Below are positions 5,166-5,851 of a stretch of DNA of 5,851 nt, piece by piece. Both the position numbers and the translations under genes were made by a program. Numbering within the stretch: the first letter of the stretch is position 1; each line of letters starts with the position of its first letter. This stretch comes from an uncultured Porphyromonadaceae bacterium (GTDB taxonomy: Bacteria > Bacteroidota > Bacteroidia > Bacteroidales > Muribaculaceae): contig CAMWUZ010000114.1 of assembly GCA_947177595.1 (NCBI GenBank), positions 1 through 5,851 of the forward strand, written 5' to 3'. The notes under the pieces were generated by a model, which did not search any database, was not told the DNA's origin, and worked only from the letters and a program-made list of their open reading frames with translations.

Positions 5166-5698
5166 CAGAAAAGGCAATAACACCCAAGCAACTTAAAATG
5201 GTACATACTTTGTTGTCCCAGACAGGGCTTATGGATTGGAAGACAGAAATAATCCATAGCTTTTCAGGAGGGCGTACTGCAAGTAGTCGTGAACTTACAG
5301 CCACTGAAGCCAAGAATTTGATAAACCGGCTGTTAGAGAACGATGAAAGAAACAAACTTGTAAAGCGCATATGGCACGTTGCCTATGAAGTCGGAATGAT
5401 ATTCAGGGGTAATGAGGATATGCGGATAAATGCCGGAAAAATTAATCTGTTCTGCAAAACAAACGGAACAGTTAAGAAGCCTATTGAATGTCAGGATATG
5501 GCGGAACTCAAAAGGACACACAGGCAGTTTGAGTCGATTCACAGACAGTACAAAGCAAAGCAGGCTGAAGAACAGCATATCGCCGTTTTACGGGAATATA
5601 TCAACAGCTTTGCCGCAATGGAGGACTACGAGGCTTGCATCATTCTTAAAGGCGAACTTGACTCATTAACACATAAGCAAAGGAGACAAAAAAAATGA
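5162..5698 (+). CDS. gemA: GemA/gp16-like early regulatory protein (DUF1018 type) with UVR-like C-terminus
   Basis: A 178-residue protein. The N-terminal part (about 5-100) has the pattern I associate with Mu gp16/GemA: ITPKQLKMVHTLLSQTGL, then GGRTASSRELTATEAKNLI (about 36-53), then a helical region. Mu GemA modulates host gene expression and DNA supercoiling, reportedly through gyrase; that role is transferred by family and by position after the transposition genes. Residues about 117-140 are a charged helix, and 143-169 (L-R-E-Y ... E-D-Y-E-A-C-I-I-L-K-G-E-L-D-S-L) look like a UVR motif, the short helical hairpin found in UvrB, UvrC and some stress proteins; this extension is not part of Mu GemA as I know it. 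The start overlaps the upstream gene by 4 nt and the stop overlaps the next start by 4 nt, indicating coupling throughout. The family call is moderate; the UVR resemblance is by eye. Confidence 0.68.
   Translation: MTEKAITPKQLKMVHTLLSQTGLMDWKTEIIHSFSGGRTASSRELTATEAKNLINRLLENDERNKLVKRIWHVAYEVGMIFRGNEDMRINAGKINLFCKTNGTVKKPIECQDMAELKRTHRQFESIHRQYKAKQAEEQHIAVLREYINSFAAMEDYEACIILKGELDSLTHKQRRQKK
5681..5687 (+). promoter_or_regulatory. Shine-Dalgarno-like site before the protease-like gene
   Basis: AGGAGAC at 5681-5687, preceded by an A, lies 7 nt before the ATG at 5695 and is followed by an A-rich run. It is the clearest ribosome-binding sequence in the window; most other genes here have none, as is usual in Bacteroidetes. 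It may raise expression of the first structural gene over the early genes. Confidence 0.45.
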
Positions 5699-5851
5699 AA
5701 GAATTCCTACTAAGCGATGAGACCGTTAACAGTCACGGGCACATTGTGGTTACTGATGGCATAAGGCTGGAGAGGTTCCTCAAGAACCCGGTAATGTTCT
5801 ACAATCATGACGAAAACAAAGGAGTAGTCGGACGTTGGGAGAATATAAGAA
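5695..5851 (+). CDS. Probable phage prohead/capsid maturation protease, N-terminal fragment
   Basis: Only the first 52 residues lie in the window and the frame is open to its edge. The start, MKEFLLSDETVNSHGHIVV, continuing with a G-I-R-L-E-R-F-L-K-N-P-V-M-F-Y-N-H-D segment and a G-R-W-E-N-I motif, is the pattern of N-termini of phage prohead-protease-like proteins (HK97/S78-type) in Bacteroidetes phages: the conserved N-P-V-M-x-x-x-H-D histidine segment precedes the serine motif expected further downstream. Such enzymes cleave scaffold and capsid during head assembly. The ATG overlaps the GemA-like stop by 4 nt, so the structural genes appear to follow the early genes in the same transcript. 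The catalytic serine is outside the window, so activity cannot be judged. Confidence 0.55.
   Translation, partial: MKEFLLSDETVNSHGHIVVTDGIRLERFLKNPVMFYNHDENKGVVGRWENIR

Larger units (their letters stand above)
929..5851. mobile_element. Mu-like transposable prophage, left part (left boundary approximate, right end outside window)
   Basis: The order repressor (leftward), Ner-like regulator, DDE transposase, AAA+ partner, GemA-like protein and prohead-protease-like protein is the diagnostic left-arm order of Mu-like transposable phages. An IS21 or Tn7-type element would carry neither the regulatory genes nor GemA and the protease. The boundary at 929 is a guess: Mu-type ends begin with TG, and TGTGGGGGG at 929 is the first TG-initiated candidate after the host terminator that precedes the repeats. 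Any point from 897 to about 1104 remains possible. The 5-bp target duplication cannot be checked without the right end. Confidence 0.75.

Noticed and set aside
1..5851. Diversity-generating retroelement, known from some Bacteroides transposable phages
   Set aside because: No reverse transcriptase or template/variable repeat pair occurs in this window; if present it would lie further right.

Overview
The window looks like the left end of a Mu-like transposable prophage integrated in a Bacteroidales-type chromosome (my best guess is Muribaculaceae or Bacteroides relatives). Three things suggest the phylum: the first gene encodes a Bacteroidetes-style surface lipoprotein; most genes start without a Shine-Dalgarno sequence; and the early phage promoter fits the Bacteroidetes consensus (TTG about 20 bp upstream of TAnnTTTG). 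No database search was possible, so the taxonomy and family names rest on motifs and gene order.

Layout. Positions 1-843 hold the 3' part of a lipoprotein gene carrying an in-frame TAA (76-78) just after the lipobox cysteine; a strong rho-independent terminator follows (864-896). A gene-free stretch (897-1271) should contain the host/phage junction. It holds several short repeats, chiefly CTTTRCATT boxes, which are candidate transposase end-binding sites. The phage genes start with a leftward, AT-rich XRE-type repressor (1272-1985). It is divergent from a rightward early operon: a small Ner/Cro-like regulator (2058-2279), a MuA-like DDE transposase (2286-4082), a MuB-like AAA+ ATPase with an N-terminal helix-turn-helix (4090-4941), a small unknown protein (4959-5165), a GemA/gp16-like protein with a UVR-like C-terminus (5162-5698), and the start of a probable capsid maturation protease (5695 to the window edge).

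How the genes work together. The repressor and Ner should compete at the 1986-2057 switch region to set lysogeny versus early expression. A with B should carry out replicative transposition using the left-end sites and a right end outside this window. GemA-like proteins are early modulators of host physiology in Mu. The rightward genes are packed tightly (gaps of 6, 7 and 17 nt, then two 4-nt ATGA overlaps), so they probably form one transcript that runs directly from transposition functions into head assembly.

The least expected signals are non-coding. A large compound hairpin made of two TTGTACAA palindromes lies in the first codons of the transposase gene (2300-2360), a 10-bp perfect hairpin lies near its 3' end (4013-4041), and the TTGCATT core is shared between the left-end repeats and the early operator region.
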